A stretch of 31,503 nucleotides of DNA from JAPHSX01 sp050298555 (GCA_050298555.1 JBNKUL010000003.1:1-31503), one strand, 5' to 3'; positions 15,024-23,738 are shown, counted from the first letter of the stretch. Numbers and translations are program-made. Notes: a model not told the origin generated them from the letters alone.

Positions 15024-15212
15024 ATTTTTATTCCCCCCAGGCAGTCTTACTAATCCATTAGCTGAGACCCATGCCAGAAAACGCGGGCCCCTTAAGCACT
15101 CCATCAATTCAGGATGTAAATGTAATTTTTATATGTCCTGAACATAACCGCTTCAAGCGAGCAATGCAAAAAGAAGTGTCAGAAATTGACAATAGAGGGA
15201 GGGGGAAGCGAG

Positions 15213-15866
15213 TTATAGCAGGGTGATAATCTCGTCTGCCGGTAGGCGCGACTTGGGCAGTTCGGCGTTAAAGTCGTCATCACTACGGTAGCCGAGGGCG
15301 GCCAGCACCACGGAGTTCAGCCCCTTTGCGCGCAACATGAGCTCATCATCCAGCACACTACGGTCGAAACCCTCGATGGGGGTGGCGTCCACCCCCAGCG
15401 CGGCGGCGCCGAACAGCAGGGAGCCGAGGGCGAGGTAGACCTGCTTCTCCATCCACGGCTGGGTGTCCTGCAGCTCGTTGCGGTGCATATTGACGTAGAA
15501 GCCGCGCCCCTTCTGCTGCGCCGCCCTGGCCTCCGGGGAGGGGAAGCGACCATCCTGCTCCTCCTGCGCCAGCACCTGCGCCAGGTGCTCATCACTCAGC
15601 TCGTGGCGGCGGCACAGTACCACCACATGGGAGGCGTTCAACACCTTCGCCTCATTCGCACCATAGGGGCCGGTGGTGGCACGGGCGATCTTCGCCTTCG
15701 CCTCGGCGGTTTCTGCGATGATGAAGTGCCAGGGCTGGGAGTTGACCGACGAGGGGGCAAAGCGCAGCAGGGTGGTGATCTGCTCCATCAATGCCGCCCC
15801 GATGTGCTTGTGCGGGTCGAAGGCCTTGGTGGTGTAGCGGCTGGTGGCGAGTTTGGCGATGTCCAT
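15213..15866 (-). CDS. nfsB: NfsB-type oxygen-insensitive NAD(P)H nitroreductase
   Basis: This is a 217-residue flavoprotein, exactly the family length. It has Arg10 and Lys14 at the N-terminus (TSRYTTKAFD), PSSVNSQPWHF at 38-48, NASHVVVLC, GRGFYVNMHRNEL, WMEKQVYLALGSLLFGAAALGVDATPIEG in the dimer/FMN region, and the terminal LPKSRLP. These match E. coli NfsB closely. The family uses FMN and NAD(P)H to reduce nitroaromatics, quinones and other electrophiles in the cytoplasm by two-electron steps. It lies downstream of the TlpA fusion gene on the same strand, but 129 bases apart with a hairpin between. Confidence 0.9.
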   Translation of the reverse strand: MDIAKLATSRYTTKAFDPHKHIGAALMEQITTLLRFAPSSVNSQPWHFIIAETAEAKAKIARATTGPYGANEAKVLNASHVVVLCRRHELSDEHLAQVLAQEEQDGRFPSPEARAAQQKGRGFYVNMHRNELQDTQPWMEKQVYLALGSLLFGAAALGVDATPIEGFDRSVLDDELMLRAKGLNSVVLAALGYRSDDDFNAELPKSRLPADEIITLL

Positions 15867-15928
15867 GGTTGGGGTCCGTTGAAAAATGGTGATTAATTAT
15901 AGATCGGTTAAGGGTTAAGGCTCGTGGA

Positions 15929-15948
15929 CATCGCCAGGGATGGCGATG
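15929..15948. repeat. Perfect 8-bp hairpin with a GGGA tetraloop
   Basis: CATCGCCA (15929-15936) and TGGCGATG (15941-15948) pair perfectly around GGGA, a GNRA-type loop. It lies between the TlpA fusion stop and the nitroreductase start. There is no T run on either side, so it is not a standard terminator; a small dispersed palindromic repeat or mRNA-end stabiliser is possible. A short GGTTAAGGGTTAAGG run precedes it (15906-15920). Confidence 0.55.
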
Positions 15949-15995
15949 CTTAACAGCGTTGGGAACTGGCTGTATGCACAAACCCAGAGCCCACC

Positions 15996-17261
15996 CTACA
16001 ACAACCCTTCGATCAGGGTGACGACCTCCTCATCATCCCACTTCAGGCCACCGAAGTAGCCGTAGCGCAGCCGCCCCTGCTTGTCGATGAGGAAGGAGGT
16101 GGGGAAGGCGCGGATCTTCCAGGGGTCGACGCTGCTCCCTTCGGGGTCGAGCAGCACCGGGAAGTGGGCGGGTACCTGTTCGAGGAAGTCGCGCACGGTC
16201 TGCGGCTCCTCGCCGACATCGACGCTGATGACGCGGAAGGCTTGGCCCTCCATGCGCTTCGCCAGCCTTCCCAGCGAGGGGATCTCTTCAACGCAGGGCG
16301 GGCACCAGGTGGCCCAGAAGTTGAGCAGTACCACCTGGCCGCGCTGTGCCTGCAGGTCGATGAGTTCACCATTCAGTTCGCTCAGTTTCAATGGTTGAGC
16401 CCGTGGCTGGTCGGCAATGGGGCGCAGACCACCCGCGCCGGCCGTCTTTGCCTTTTCCTTTTTCTTCAACTCGGCCACCGGCTGGCGCGGGGATTGGTTG
16501 TAGCTGCCGAGCAGGCGCAGCGACTGGGCCATCATCGCCGGCAGCTTTTCTCGCACGGTCAGTTCGTAGGGGGTGGCGTCGTCCCTCACCTGGAAGCCGT
16601 CACTGACCCCGGGGATGGGGCGGGTAAAGAGGTCGCTGCCGCCCTGCTGCAGCCGCTCGCTCAGGGCATCGAGGTACCAGCGCTTGGCGGAGTTCATCGG
16701 CTGCAGGATAAACAGCGGCAGGTTGGTGGCACTGGCGATGGGGGCGAACTCGGGTTCAGCCCCCGCCTCGGCCTTGCCCGCCATCAGGTTGGGGTGGAGC
16801 AGCAGGGCACCGCCCAGCGGCGGGGCGTCCGGCCCCGCCTTGAGTTGCCACTGCCTGGCCGCCTGCAGCGCCAGCGCGGCGCCGCGACCGTAACTGAAGA
16901 GGTAGAGCCTGCCGCCCTCGGGCTGCGCGGCGGCAATCAGCTCGCGTATATCTTCCCGGGGAATGGTGTCGAGGCTGCTGGGCCCCCAGGGGATGAAGTA
17001 GCTGCCGTGCAGGTCCGCCAGCCAGACGCTGTAGCCCTGCTCGGCCACCCGCCGCGCCAGGCCGCGCTCGGTCTCGCCGCGAGAGCCGTATTCGGAGGGG
17101 AGCCAGAGGATGCGCTCGCGTCCCTCGCCTATCTGCTCAACGCTAATCTCATTACCGCTCTCCAGCTCCAGCGTCATGGCCTCGTCCGCCTGGAGCGGTG
17201 CCAGCCAGAGGCAAAACACCAATAAGAGAAGTCCGCGTGTGTGCCCTACCATATCCACCAT
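15996..17261 (-). CDS. Fusion: secreted alpha/beta-hydrolase-like domain plus TlpA-type thioredoxin domain
   Basis: This 421-residue precursor has an N-terminal signal peptide (GLLLLVFCLWLAPLQA) directing it to the periplasm. Residues about 30-255 look like an alpha/beta hydrolase: WLPSEYG, SVWLADLHG, then LYLFSYGRGAALALQAARQW with a possible nucleophile Ser123, although the usual GxSxG first glycine is Leu. A Lys/Ala-rich linker near 262-280 leads to a TlpA/ResA domain (about 285-421) with VVLLNFWATWCPPCVEEIPS, redox pair C320-C323, and cis-proline in RAFPTSF. TlpA-type domains reduce or handle thiols in the periplasm. The two domains may act on the same envelope substrate. It is divergent from the DUF3108 gene. 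An alternative Met lies three codons in. Confidence 0.85.
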   Translation of the reverse strand: MVDMVGHTRGLLLLVFCLWLAPLQADEAMTLELESGNEISVEQIGEGRERILWLPSEYGSRGETERGLARRVAEQGYSVWLADLHGSYFIPWGPSSLDTIPREDIRELIAAAQPEGGRLYLFSYGRGAALALQAARQWQLKAGPDAPPLGGALLLHPNLMAGKAEAGAEPEFAPIASATNLPLFILQPMNSAKRWYLDALSERLQQGGSDLFTRPIPGVSDGFQVRDDATPYELTVREKLPAMMAQSLRLLGSYNQSPRQPVAELKKKEKAKTAGAGGLRPIADQPRAQPLKLSELNGELIDLQAQRGQVVLLNFWATWCPPCVEEIPSLGRLAKRMEGQAFRVISVDVGEEPQTVRDFLEQVPAHFPVLLDPEGSSVDPWKIRAFPTSFLIDKQGRLRYGYFGGLKWDDEEVVTLIEGLL

Positions 17262-17342
17262 TACCCCTGCCTTTTCAAACGGTGCATGATGATACCGGAA
17301 CTAAAGCGAAAATAGGCGTTCCCACCCCTAGCGCGGATTGGA

Positions 17343-17348
17343 TACAAT
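17343..17348 (+). promoter_or_regulatory. Probable -10 element for the DUF3108 gene
   Basis: TACAAT at 17343-17348 (5/6 match) lies 35 bases before the start at 17383. The best -35 is TTCCCA at 17319-17324, a 3/6 match with an 18-base spacer. Confidence 0.4.
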
Positions 17349-17382
17349 CGCGCGAACAACGAAAAGAACCAAAGCAAGGGCC

Positions 17383-18270
17383 ATGCACCGACTTCTGCTA
17401 CCACTGCTGCTGCTCATCAGCCTCGGCGCCCAGGCAAGCCCGGCGGAGCGCCTGCACTACCGCCTCAGCTACAGCGGCTTTATCACCGGCTATATCTGGA
17501 AGGATCTGGCCGACGTCGCCATCAGCCTCACCCCCGAAGAGACGGAGTTTCGCGGCGAACCGGCGATGCGCCTGACGATGGATGTGAACACCGCCAACTA
17601 CAGCGTGGCGGAGACCTTTCACGCCCTGCGCTACCACTGGGTGTCGCTCCTCGATCCCTCGCTGCAGCGCACCCACCTGGTACGTGTCATCGACGAGGGC
17701 GACAGCCATAGTCACGATGTCTACTGGTACGACTGGGAGGTGAAGGAGATCGCCTACTTCCGCAAACGTGAGAAAAAGGACGTCAGCAACTTCTTCCTCG
17801 ATGAGGCACCGATCTATGAGTGGGAGACCAACAAGCACCCGGCCCCGCCCCCCTTTATCGACAACAACCCGAAGGTCGCGCCGAAGCTGAGCTACCTGCT
17901 CCTCTCCAGCCGCAAGAAGGGGCGCCTGAAAGAGGATGCCATCGACCCGCTGGCGATGCTGGCGCATTTGCGCCATCACGACTACGACACGCAGCCTGCG
18001 CTGGTGCTGCCGATCGTCATGAACAGGGATTTTGCCCCCTATCGCATTCAGCTGGTTGGCAGCGAACTACTGAAGTTTGACGGTGAGAAGGTCCCCGCGC
18101 TCAAGCTGGAGATCAAGCGCGGCAACGGCGATGGTGAAGAGGGGACGATGCACGTCTGGTACAGCGACGACGAGCGCCGGCTGCCGCTGCGTATCGATGT
18201 GGAGGCCCCGGTGGGGACGATGCACATCGAGCTGCAGCGGGTGGAGGAGACCGCGGTACTCCCGCTTTAG
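17383..18270 (+). CDS. DUF3108-family periplasmic protein
   Basis: From the ATG at 17383 this is a 295-residue precursor with a clear signal peptide (MHRLLLPLLLLISLGAQA). The frame is open 15 codons further upstream, but that part is charged and overlaps the promoter. The mature part opens PAERLHYRLSYSGFITGYIW, and later segments such as KFDGEKVPALKLEIKRG and HVWYSDDERRLPLRIDVEAP match the DUF3108 family, a beta-rich periplasmic or outer-membrane-associated group of unknown function. Many proteobacteria carry one as a single gene. AAGG just upstream supports the start. Its stop codon overlaps the convergent rhlE stop by three bases. Confidence 0.85.
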   Translation: MHRLLLPLLLLISLGAQASPAERLHYRLSYSGFITGYIWKDLADVAISLTPEETEFRGEPAMRLTMDVNTANYSVAETFHALRYHWVSLLDPSLQRTHLVRVIDEGDSHSHDVYWYDWEVKEIAYFRKREKKDVSNFFLDEAPIYEWETNKHPAPPPFIDNNPKVAPKLSYLLLSSRKKGRLKEDAIDPLAMLAHLRHHDYDTQPALVLPIVMNRDFAPYRIQLVGSELLKFDGEKVPALKLEIKRGNGDGEEGTMHVWYSDDERRLPLRIDVEAPVGTMHIELQRVEETAVLPL

Positions 18271-19628
18271 CGCCCTGCCCCCTGCTTCGCCGGGGCGCCG
18301 CTCCCCTTACCTCCGCCGGGTCGGCCCTTGCCGCCGCCAGCGCGCGGCGGCCGCCTGCGCTTGGGTTTGGCGCTGGCCTCCCCCTTGCCCGCAGGCTTGT
18401 CGCCCTGCTTTCTCGGCCCATTCCCGGGCTTCTTCGGTTTTTTCGGCTTCTTCGGCTTATCGCCACCGGGCCTGAGCTTGGTCAGCGGTACGTTCTGCGT
18501 CGGCACGAAGCCCGGCTCCTGCTCACGCACCAGGGTCTGGCGGATCAGGTTCTCGATCGCCGCCAGCAGCTTCGCCTCATCGGCGCTCACCAGGGAGAGC
18601 GCCTCGCCCTCGCTGCCGGCGCGGCCGGTACGGCCGATGCGGTGGACGTAGTCCTCCGGCACGTTGGGCAGCTCGAAGTTGATGACGTGGGGCAGCTCGG
18701 CAATGTCGATGCCGCGGGCAGCGATATCGGTGGCCACCAGTACCCGCACCTTGCCCGACTTGAAGTCGGCCAGCGCGCGGGTGCGGGCATTCTGGCTCTT
18801 GTTGCCGTGGATCGCCGCAGCGGTAACGCCGTCCTTCTCCAGCTTGGTCGCCAGACGGTTGGCACCGTGCTTGGTGCGGGTGAAGACCAGCACCTGGCTC
18901 CAGCCGTTGTCGCGCACCAGATGGCTGAGCAGGGCGGGCTTTTTGCCCTTGTCCACCTCGAACACGCTCTGCTTGACCGTCTTCGCCGCGGCATTGCGCG
19001 GGCTCACCGAGATCTCCACCGGGTCGTTCAGCAGCCCCTGGGCGAGACTGCGGATCTCGCCGGAGAAGGTGGCGGAGAAGAGCAGGTTCTGACGCTTCTT
19101 CGGCAGCAGCGCGAGGATCTTCTTAATGTCGCGGATAAAGCCCATGTCGAGCATGCGGTCCGCCTCATCCAGTACCAGAATCTCCAGCTGGTCGAACTTC
19201 ACCGCATTCTGGCTGTAGAGATCCAGCAGCCGTCCCGGTGTCGCCACCAGCACATCGACGCCCTTGCGCAGGCGCATCATCTGCGGATTGATCTTCACCC
19301 CGCCAAAGACCACGGTGGAGCGCAGCGGCAGGTACTTGCCGTAGGTCTCCACGCTCTCGGCCACCTGTGCCGCCAGCTCACGGGTAGGGGTCAGCACCAG
19401 GGCACGGGCCTGGTTGGGACGCACCTTGTCGCCCTCTGCCAGCAGCTGCAGCAGCGGCAGGGTGAAGCCGGCGGTCTTGCCGGTACCGGTCTGTGCCGCG
19501 GCCATCAGGTCGTGTCGCTGCAGTACGGCGGGAATGCCCTGCTCCTGGATCGGCGAGGGTTTGTCGTAGCCTTTCTCCTTGATCGCACGCAGCAGCGGCT
19601 CGGAGAGGCCGAGGGTGGTAAATGGCAT
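18267..19628 (-). CDS. rhlE: DEAD-box ATP-dependent RNA helicase RhlE
   Basis: This 453-residue protein begins MPFTTLGLSEPLLRAIKEKG, typical of RhlE. Motifs in order: Q motif PSPIQEQGIP near 25-33, AQTGTGKT at 45-52, PTREL at 81-85, DEAD at 154-157, SAT at 185-187, ARGID at 304-308 and HRIGRTGR at 329-336. The last 75 residues are a basic Lys/Pro/Gly-rich tail with PKKPKKPKKP and GGGKGRPGGGKG repeats, which in this family adds RNA affinity. RhlE-type helicases remodel rRNA and mRNA structure in ribosome assembly and RNA decay. A TATACT -10 candidate reads leftward at 19667-19672. The gene is divergent from rapA. Confidence 0.95.
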   Translation of the reverse strand: MPFTTLGLSEPLLRAIKEKGYDKPSPIQEQGIPAVLQRHDLMAAAQTGTGKTAGFTLPLLQLLAEGDKVRPNQARALVLTPTRELAAQVAESVETYGKYLPLRSTVVFGGVKINPQMMRLRKGVDVLVATPGRLLDLYSQNAVKFDQLEILVLDEADRMLDMGFIRDIKKILALLPKKRQNLLFSATFSGEIRSLAQGLLNDPVEISVSPRNAAAKTVKQSVFEVDKGKKPALLSHLVRDNGWSQVLVFTRTKHGANRLATKLEKDGVTAAAIHGNKSQNARTRALADFKSGKVRVLVATDIAARGIDIAELPHVINFELPNVPEDYVHRIGRTGRAGSEGEALSLVSADEAKLLAAIENLIRQTLVREQEPGFVPTQNVPLTKLRPGGDKPKKPKKPKKPGNGPRKQGDKPAGKGEASAKPKRRRPPRAGGGKGRPGGGKGSGAPAKQGAGR

Positions 19629-19784
19629 AGGGGGTACTCGAAGAACTGGATTACAGAAAGACGCGCAGTATACCCGAACCCTGCCGATACCACACGAAAA
19701 TACGAGGTTGTTCTATGCTGTATAGGGATTTTTCACTACCATAGCGCCCCCTTTCACCTCCAAGCTTAGCCACGGAGTCAGCAC

Positions 19785-22688
19785 GTGCACGATTTTATTC
19801 CCGGCCAACGCTGGATCAGCGACGCCGAACTACAGATGGGCCTTGGCACCATCCTCGCCACCGACCACCGCACCGTTACCGTGCTCTTTCCCGCCAGCGG
19901 CGAGCAGCGCGTCTATGCCAAGCAGAGTGCACCGCTGACCCGAGTCCACTTTAGCGAGGGGGACGAGGCCCCATCCAAGGAGGGGTGGTCATTAATCGTA
20001 GAGCGGGTGGAGCAGCAGCAGGGCCTGCTCTGCTACATCGGCCGTCGCAGCGACGACGGCATGCTCACCGCACTGCCGGAGGGGGAGCTTAACGACCTGA
20101 TTCAGCTCAGCCGCCCCAGCGAGCGCCTCTTCACCGGCCAGCTCGATGCCGACAAGTGGTTCGAGCTGCGCTACCAGACCCTGCAGGAGCTCAACCGCCT
20201 CGGCCACTCGCCGCTACGCGGCCTCACCGGGGCGCGCACCAGCCTGCTGCCGCACCAGCTCTACATCGCCCACGAGGTGGCCGGGCGCTTCGCGCCCAGG
20301 GTACTGCTGGCCGACGAGGTGGGGCTGGGCAAGACCATCGAGGCGGGGCTAATCCTGCACCAGCAGCTGCTCACCGAGCGCGCCAACCGCGTCCTCATCG
20401 TGGTGCCCGAGAGCCTCACCCACCAGTGGCTGGTGGAGATGGTGCGCCGCTTCAACCTGCGCTTCAGCATCTTCGATGAGGCACGCTGCCAGGCGATAGA
20501 GCAGAGTGGGGAGCAGGAGAATCCCTTCAACAGCGCGCAGCTGGTGCTCTGCTCGCTGGACTTCCTGCACAATCACCCGGCGCGCATGCAGCAGCTGCTG
20601 GGCTGCGACTGGGACCTGCTGGTGGTGGACGAGGCGCACCACCTGGAGTGGTCGCCGGAACAGCCGAGCATCGAATACCAGATGGTGGAGGCGCTGGCGC
20701 GACGCATCCCCGGCGTGCTGCTGCTGACCGCCACCCCGGAGCAGCTGGGCAGGGCGAGCCACTTCGCCCGCCTGCGGCTGCTCGATAGCGATCGCTTCCA
20801 CGACTTCGACGCCTTTGTCGCCGAGGAGGCGGCCTATGAACCGGTGGCCAATGCGGTGGAGGAGCTGCTCAACAACCAGCCGCTGAAGGAGGACGCCTGG
20901 CAGGTGCTGATGGAGAGCCTGGGCGAGGAGGACAATCGTGATCTCATCACCGCGCTGCAGGGGGCGGAGTCGGAAGCCGAGCGGCAGAGCGCCCGCGACG
21001 AGCTGGTCGACCACCTGCTGGATCGCCACGGCACCGGCCGTGTGCTCTACCGCAACACCCGTGCCGCGGTGAAGGGCTTCCCGGGCCGAGAGCTGCACGC
21101 CTACCCGCTACCGCTGCCCGCCGATTACGAGGAGACCCTGGCCATCTTCCGCGCCAGCGGCCTGCACGAACCGCAGCTGCTGCTCTGCCCCGAGCTTCTA
21201 TACCAGTCCGACGATGCCGCGGCCCATACCCCCTGGCACCACATCGACCCACGCGCCGCCTGGCTCGCCGACAAGTTGAAGGAGCTGCGCGGTAAAAAGG
21301 TGCTGGTGATCGCCGCCAGCGCCGACACCGCGATGGACCTGGCCGAGTACCTGCAGGTCACTACCGGCCTGCACGCCGCGGTATTCCACGAGGAGATGAA
21401 CCTTATCGAGCGTGACCGCGCCGCCGCCTACTTCGCCGATCAGGAGTACGGCTCGCCGGTACTGATCTGTTCGGAGATAGGCAGTGAGGGGCGCAACTTC
21501 CAGTTCGCCCACCACCTCATTATGTTCGACCTCCCCTTCAACCCGGACCTGCTGGAGCAACGCATCGGCCGCCTGGATCGCATCGGCCAGAGGGAGACCA
21601 TCAATATCCACGTCCCCTATCTGCAGGGCAGCGGCCAGGAGCTGATCTACCGCTGGTACCACGAGGGGCTGGGCGCCTTCGAGCAGACCTGCCCCGCCGG
21701 CCACAGCGTCTTCGCACGGGTTAGTGAGCAGCTGGCCGAGGCGCTGCACCACCCGGACAGCGACGAGGCGATGGTGAGCGCCCTCATCGAGGCGAGCTAC
21801 CAGCTGCACCGGGAGCTGAACGAACAGATGACACGCGGCCGCGACCGCCTGCTGGAGGTCAACTCCTGTCGCCCGCTACCCGCCACGTCACTAACGGCAC
21901 GTGCCGAGCGAGAAGATGCCAACTCCACCCTGGACGACTACCTGGAGCTGGCCTTCGACTGCTTCGGTATCGACAGCGAGGTACACAGCGAACAGAGCAT
22001 GGTGATCCGCCCCGGCGATCAGATGCAGGTCAGCGGACTACCGGGCCTCGGCGAGGAGGGGCTGACCTATACCACCCAGCGCGCCCACGCCCTGGCCAAT
22101 GAAGACCTGCAGTTCCTCACCTGGGACCACCCCCTCACCACCGCGGCGATGGACACGGTGCTGAGCGGCGAGCAGGGCAACAGCGCCATCACCGCGATCA
22201 AGAACCCGCGCATCAAGCCCGGCACCCTGCTGCTGGAGTGCCTGTTCCTCATCGAGAGCAGTGCCGCCACCGCCCTGCACGCCGGACGCTACCTGCCGCC
22301 CACCACCGTCCGTGTGGTGGTTGGCCAGAGCGGTACCGACCTGGCCACGCGCCTGTCGCATGCCGAGATCAACGAGGGACGGCAGATTCTGGAGACCGCC
22401 ACCGCGCAAAAGGTGATCCGCGCCTACGAAAAGCCGTTGCGTGCCATGGTGGAGAGCAGCGAGAAGATCGCCGCGGAGAAGGCGCCCAGCATCATCAAGG
22501 CGGCCCATGCCGAGACCGGTGAGCTGCTGAGCCGCGAGATCGACCGCCTGGAGGCGCTGCGCCAGGTCAACCCCAACGTGCGCGAAGAGGAGATCGACTT
22601 CTTCCGTGAGCAGTGGCGGGCACTGGACCAGGCACTGGAGTCGGCGGCGCCCAGGCTGGACGCACTGCGGGTGGTGGTGGCGATGTAG
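19785..22688 (+). CDS. rapA: RNA polymerase-associated protein RapA (SWI2/SNF2 ATPase)
   Basis: This 967-residue protein is the usual RapA length. It opens FIPGQRWISDAELQMGLGTI (N-terminal Tudor-like domains that contact RNA polymerase) and continues with the Snf2 ATPase core: LLADEVGLGKTIEAGLIL with Walker A at 177-184, VVPESLTHQWL, DEAH at 282-285, LLTATPEQLG, then lobe 2 with ICSEIGSEGRNFQFAHHLIMFDLPFNPDLLEQRIGRLDRIGQ. RapA recycles RNA polymerase from stalled or post-termination complexes. The start is a GTG with GGAG (19773-19776) 8 bases upstream; no nearby ATG fits better. Its presence supports a gammaproteobacterial source. It stands alone in transcription units as far as can be seen. 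Confidence 0.97.
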   Translation: MHDFIPGQRWISDAELQMGLGTILATDHRTVTVLFPASGEQRVYAKQSAPLTRVHFSEGDEAPSKEGWSLIVERVEQQQGLLCYIGRRSDDGMLTALPEGELNDLIQLSRPSERLFTGQLDADKWFELRYQTLQELNRLGHSPLRGLTGARTSLLPHQLYIAHEVAGRFAPRVLLADEVGLGKTIEAGLILHQQLLTERANRVLIVVPESLTHQWLVEMVRRFNLRFSIFDEARCQAIEQSGEQENPFNSAQLVLCSLDFLHNHPARMQQLLGCDWDLLVVDEAHHLEWSPEQPSIEYQMVEALARRIPGVLLLTATPEQLGRASHFARLRLLDSDRFHDFDAFVAEEAAYEPVANAVEELLNNQPLKEDAWQVLMESLGEEDNRDLITALQGAESEAERQSARDELVDHLLDRHGTGRVLYRNTRAAVKGFPGRELHAYPLPLPADYEETLAIFRASGLHEPQLLLCPELLYQSDDAAAHTPWHHIDPRAAWLADKLKELRGKKVLVIAASADTAMDLAEYLQVTTGLHAAVFHEEMNLIERDRAAAYFADQEYGSPVLICSEIGSEGRNFQFAHHLIMFDLPFNPDLLEQRIGRLDRIGQRETINIHVPYLQGSGQELIYRWYHEGLGAFEQTCPAGHSVFARVSEQLAEALHHPDSDEAMVSALIEASYQLHRELNEQMTRGRDRLLEVNSCRPLPATSLTARAEREDANSTLDDYLELAFDCFGIDSEVHSEQSMVIRPGDQMQVSGLPGLGEEGLTYTTQRAHALANEDLQFLTWDHPLTTAAMDTVLSGEQGNSAITAIKNPRIKPGTLLLECLFLIESSAATALHAGRYLPPTTVRVVVGQSGTDLATRLSHAEINEGRQILETATAQKVIRAYEKPLRAMVESSEKIAAEKAPSIIKAAHAETGELLSREIDRLEALRQVNPNVREEEIDFFREQWRALDQALESAAPRLDALRVVVAM

Positions 22689-22721
22689 GCCCGCCACGCC
22701 CTGCTTCGCTCCTCCCAACCG

Positions 22722-22730
22722 TGTTATGAT
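22722..22730 (+). promoter_or_regulatory. Extended -10 promoter of the polysaccharide cluster
   Basis: TGTTATGAT at 22722-22730 is an extended -10 (TGn plus TATGAT). No good -35 is present. A closely similar element, TGCTATGAT, lies upstream of the UDP-glucose dehydrogenase gene at 23730-23738, so the pair may be co-regulated. Confidence 0.5.
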
Positions 22731-22773
22731 GCGGCGCGATTAGAGCCGTGGCTTAGGCCGCCGCTTGTCCTAC

Positions 22774-22785
22774 AGCGGTAGCGGT
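22774..22785 (+). promoter_or_regulatory. ops/RfaH-like element (tentative)
   Basis: The nine bases GCGGTAGCG at 22775-22783 match the core of ops (GGCGGTAGCGTG), while the flanking bases differ (9/12 overall). It lies about 45 bases downstream of the extended -10 and before a glycosyltransferase gene, where ops elements occur in LPS and capsule operons. A small stem (CCGCT 22761-22765 with AGCGG 22774-22778) precedes and overlaps it. Confidence 0.35.
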
Positions 22786-22829
22786 AGGCGTATACAACAA
22801 TAAACCAGTAACCCGAGTTGCCATTTCGC

Positions 22830-23645
22830 ATGGATAAAGCTGCCGTCATCATCTCCGTCTACCGTGATGCAGAAGCGCTGGAGGTCATCCTCCATGCTCT
22901 GGAGCAACAGAGCGAAAGGGACTTTAGTGTCATCGTCTCCGAGGATGGCGAGTCGACGGAGATACGGGAGTTCCTGGCCCGACGCCCCACCACCCTGACC
23001 GTTCAGCACCTGACCCAGAAGGATGAGGGGTTCCGCAAAAACCGCGCGCTAAATCGCGCCGTACTCGCCACAGACGCTGAGACACTTATTTTCATCGACG
23101 GCGACTGTGTACCGCACCCGCGGTTTGTCGAGGCGCACCTGAAATATGCGAAGCAGGGTGTCGTCAACTGTGGCCGTCGGGTGAATCTGGGGCCAAAATT
23201 CTCGGCAAGGCTGCGCCAGGACCCCTCGCGCATTAACGAGTTGAGTAATGTCTGGTCATACCTGGGCAAGGCACTCGCCTTGCATCGGGACCGCATACGC
23301 AACTATGAGCTGGGTTTTTTCGTTCCCTGGCTGCAGGGGGTAATGCGTAAGGAGACCTCCATCCTGGGCTGCAATTTTTCACTGCATCGCGACGACCTCA
23401 TCGCGGTCAATGGTTTCGATGAGGCCTACCAGTCGCCAGGCCTGGGTGAAGACACCGACATTGAGGTGCGCCTGCGCAAAAATGGCGCCAGGATGATGAG
23501 CAATAAACAGATTGCCGTGCAGTACCACCTCTACCACCGCAAGGGGTACCAGGTGATAACGAAAAACAGGGAGATCCTGCAGCAGGCCAGGGAGGCGGAT
23601 ACGGCACTCTGCGAGCAGGGCATTAACACGCATCAGGGCCAATAA
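22830..23645 (+). CDS. GT2 glycosyltransferase with galactosyltransferase-type C-terminus
   Basis: From the ATG at 22830 this is a 271-residue protein; a TTG four codons upstream is an alternative, and neither has a strong ribosome-binding site. AAVIISVYRDAEALEVILHALEQQ is the GT-A nucleotide-binding start. EDGES and DEGFRKNRALNRA follow, then DGD at 90-92 (metal/UDP-sugar binding) and CNFSLHRDDLIAVNGFDEAY with GEDTD at 206-210, the Glyco_transf_7C-type acceptor and catalytic region. It probably transfers a hexose or hexosamine onto a lipid-linked or LPS acceptor at the inner face of the membrane. It opens the polysaccharide region and resembles the minus-strand enzyme at 29963-30814. Confidence 0.88.
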   Translation: MDKAAVIISVYRDAEALEVILHALEQQSERDFSVIVSEDGESTEIREFLARRPTTLTVQHLTQKDEGFRKNRALNRAVLATDAETLIFIDGDCVPHPRFVEAHLKYAKQGVVNCGRRVNLGPKFSARLRQDPSRINELSNVWSYLGKALALHRDRIRNYELGFFVPWLQGVMRKETSILGCNFSLHRDDLIAVNGFDEAYQSPGLGEDTDIEVRLRKNGARMMSNKQIAVQYHLYHRKGYQVITKNREILQQAREADTALCEQGINTHQGQ

Positions 23646-23729
23646 CCCCGCGCCGCCATCGAGCGGCAGAGAAGAGTGTGAACTGGTAGTCACCCGCCCC
23701 CCTTTTCACTGCATCGTATTACCGTATCG

Positions 23730-23738
23730 TGCTATGAT
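23730..23738 (+). promoter_or_regulatory. Extended -10 promoter of ugd
   Basis: TGCTATGAT at 23730-23738 is an extended -10 with no strong -35, 62 bases before the GTG start at 23801. It resembles the promoter at 22722-22730 (GTGTTATGAT versus GTGCTATGAT). Confidence 0.5.

Noticed and set aside
15177..15191. TGTCA-N5-TGACA inverted repeat upstream of the chemoreceptor and nitroreductase genes
   Set aside because: It lies downstream of the nitroreductase stop and over 150 bases from the chemoreceptor start; short and without supporting promoter signals.
16164..17225. Plus-strand frame of 353 codons opposite the TlpA fusion gene
   Set aside because: The minus strand has a signal peptide, CPPC motif and thioredoxin fold; the plus frame is an antisense by-product.
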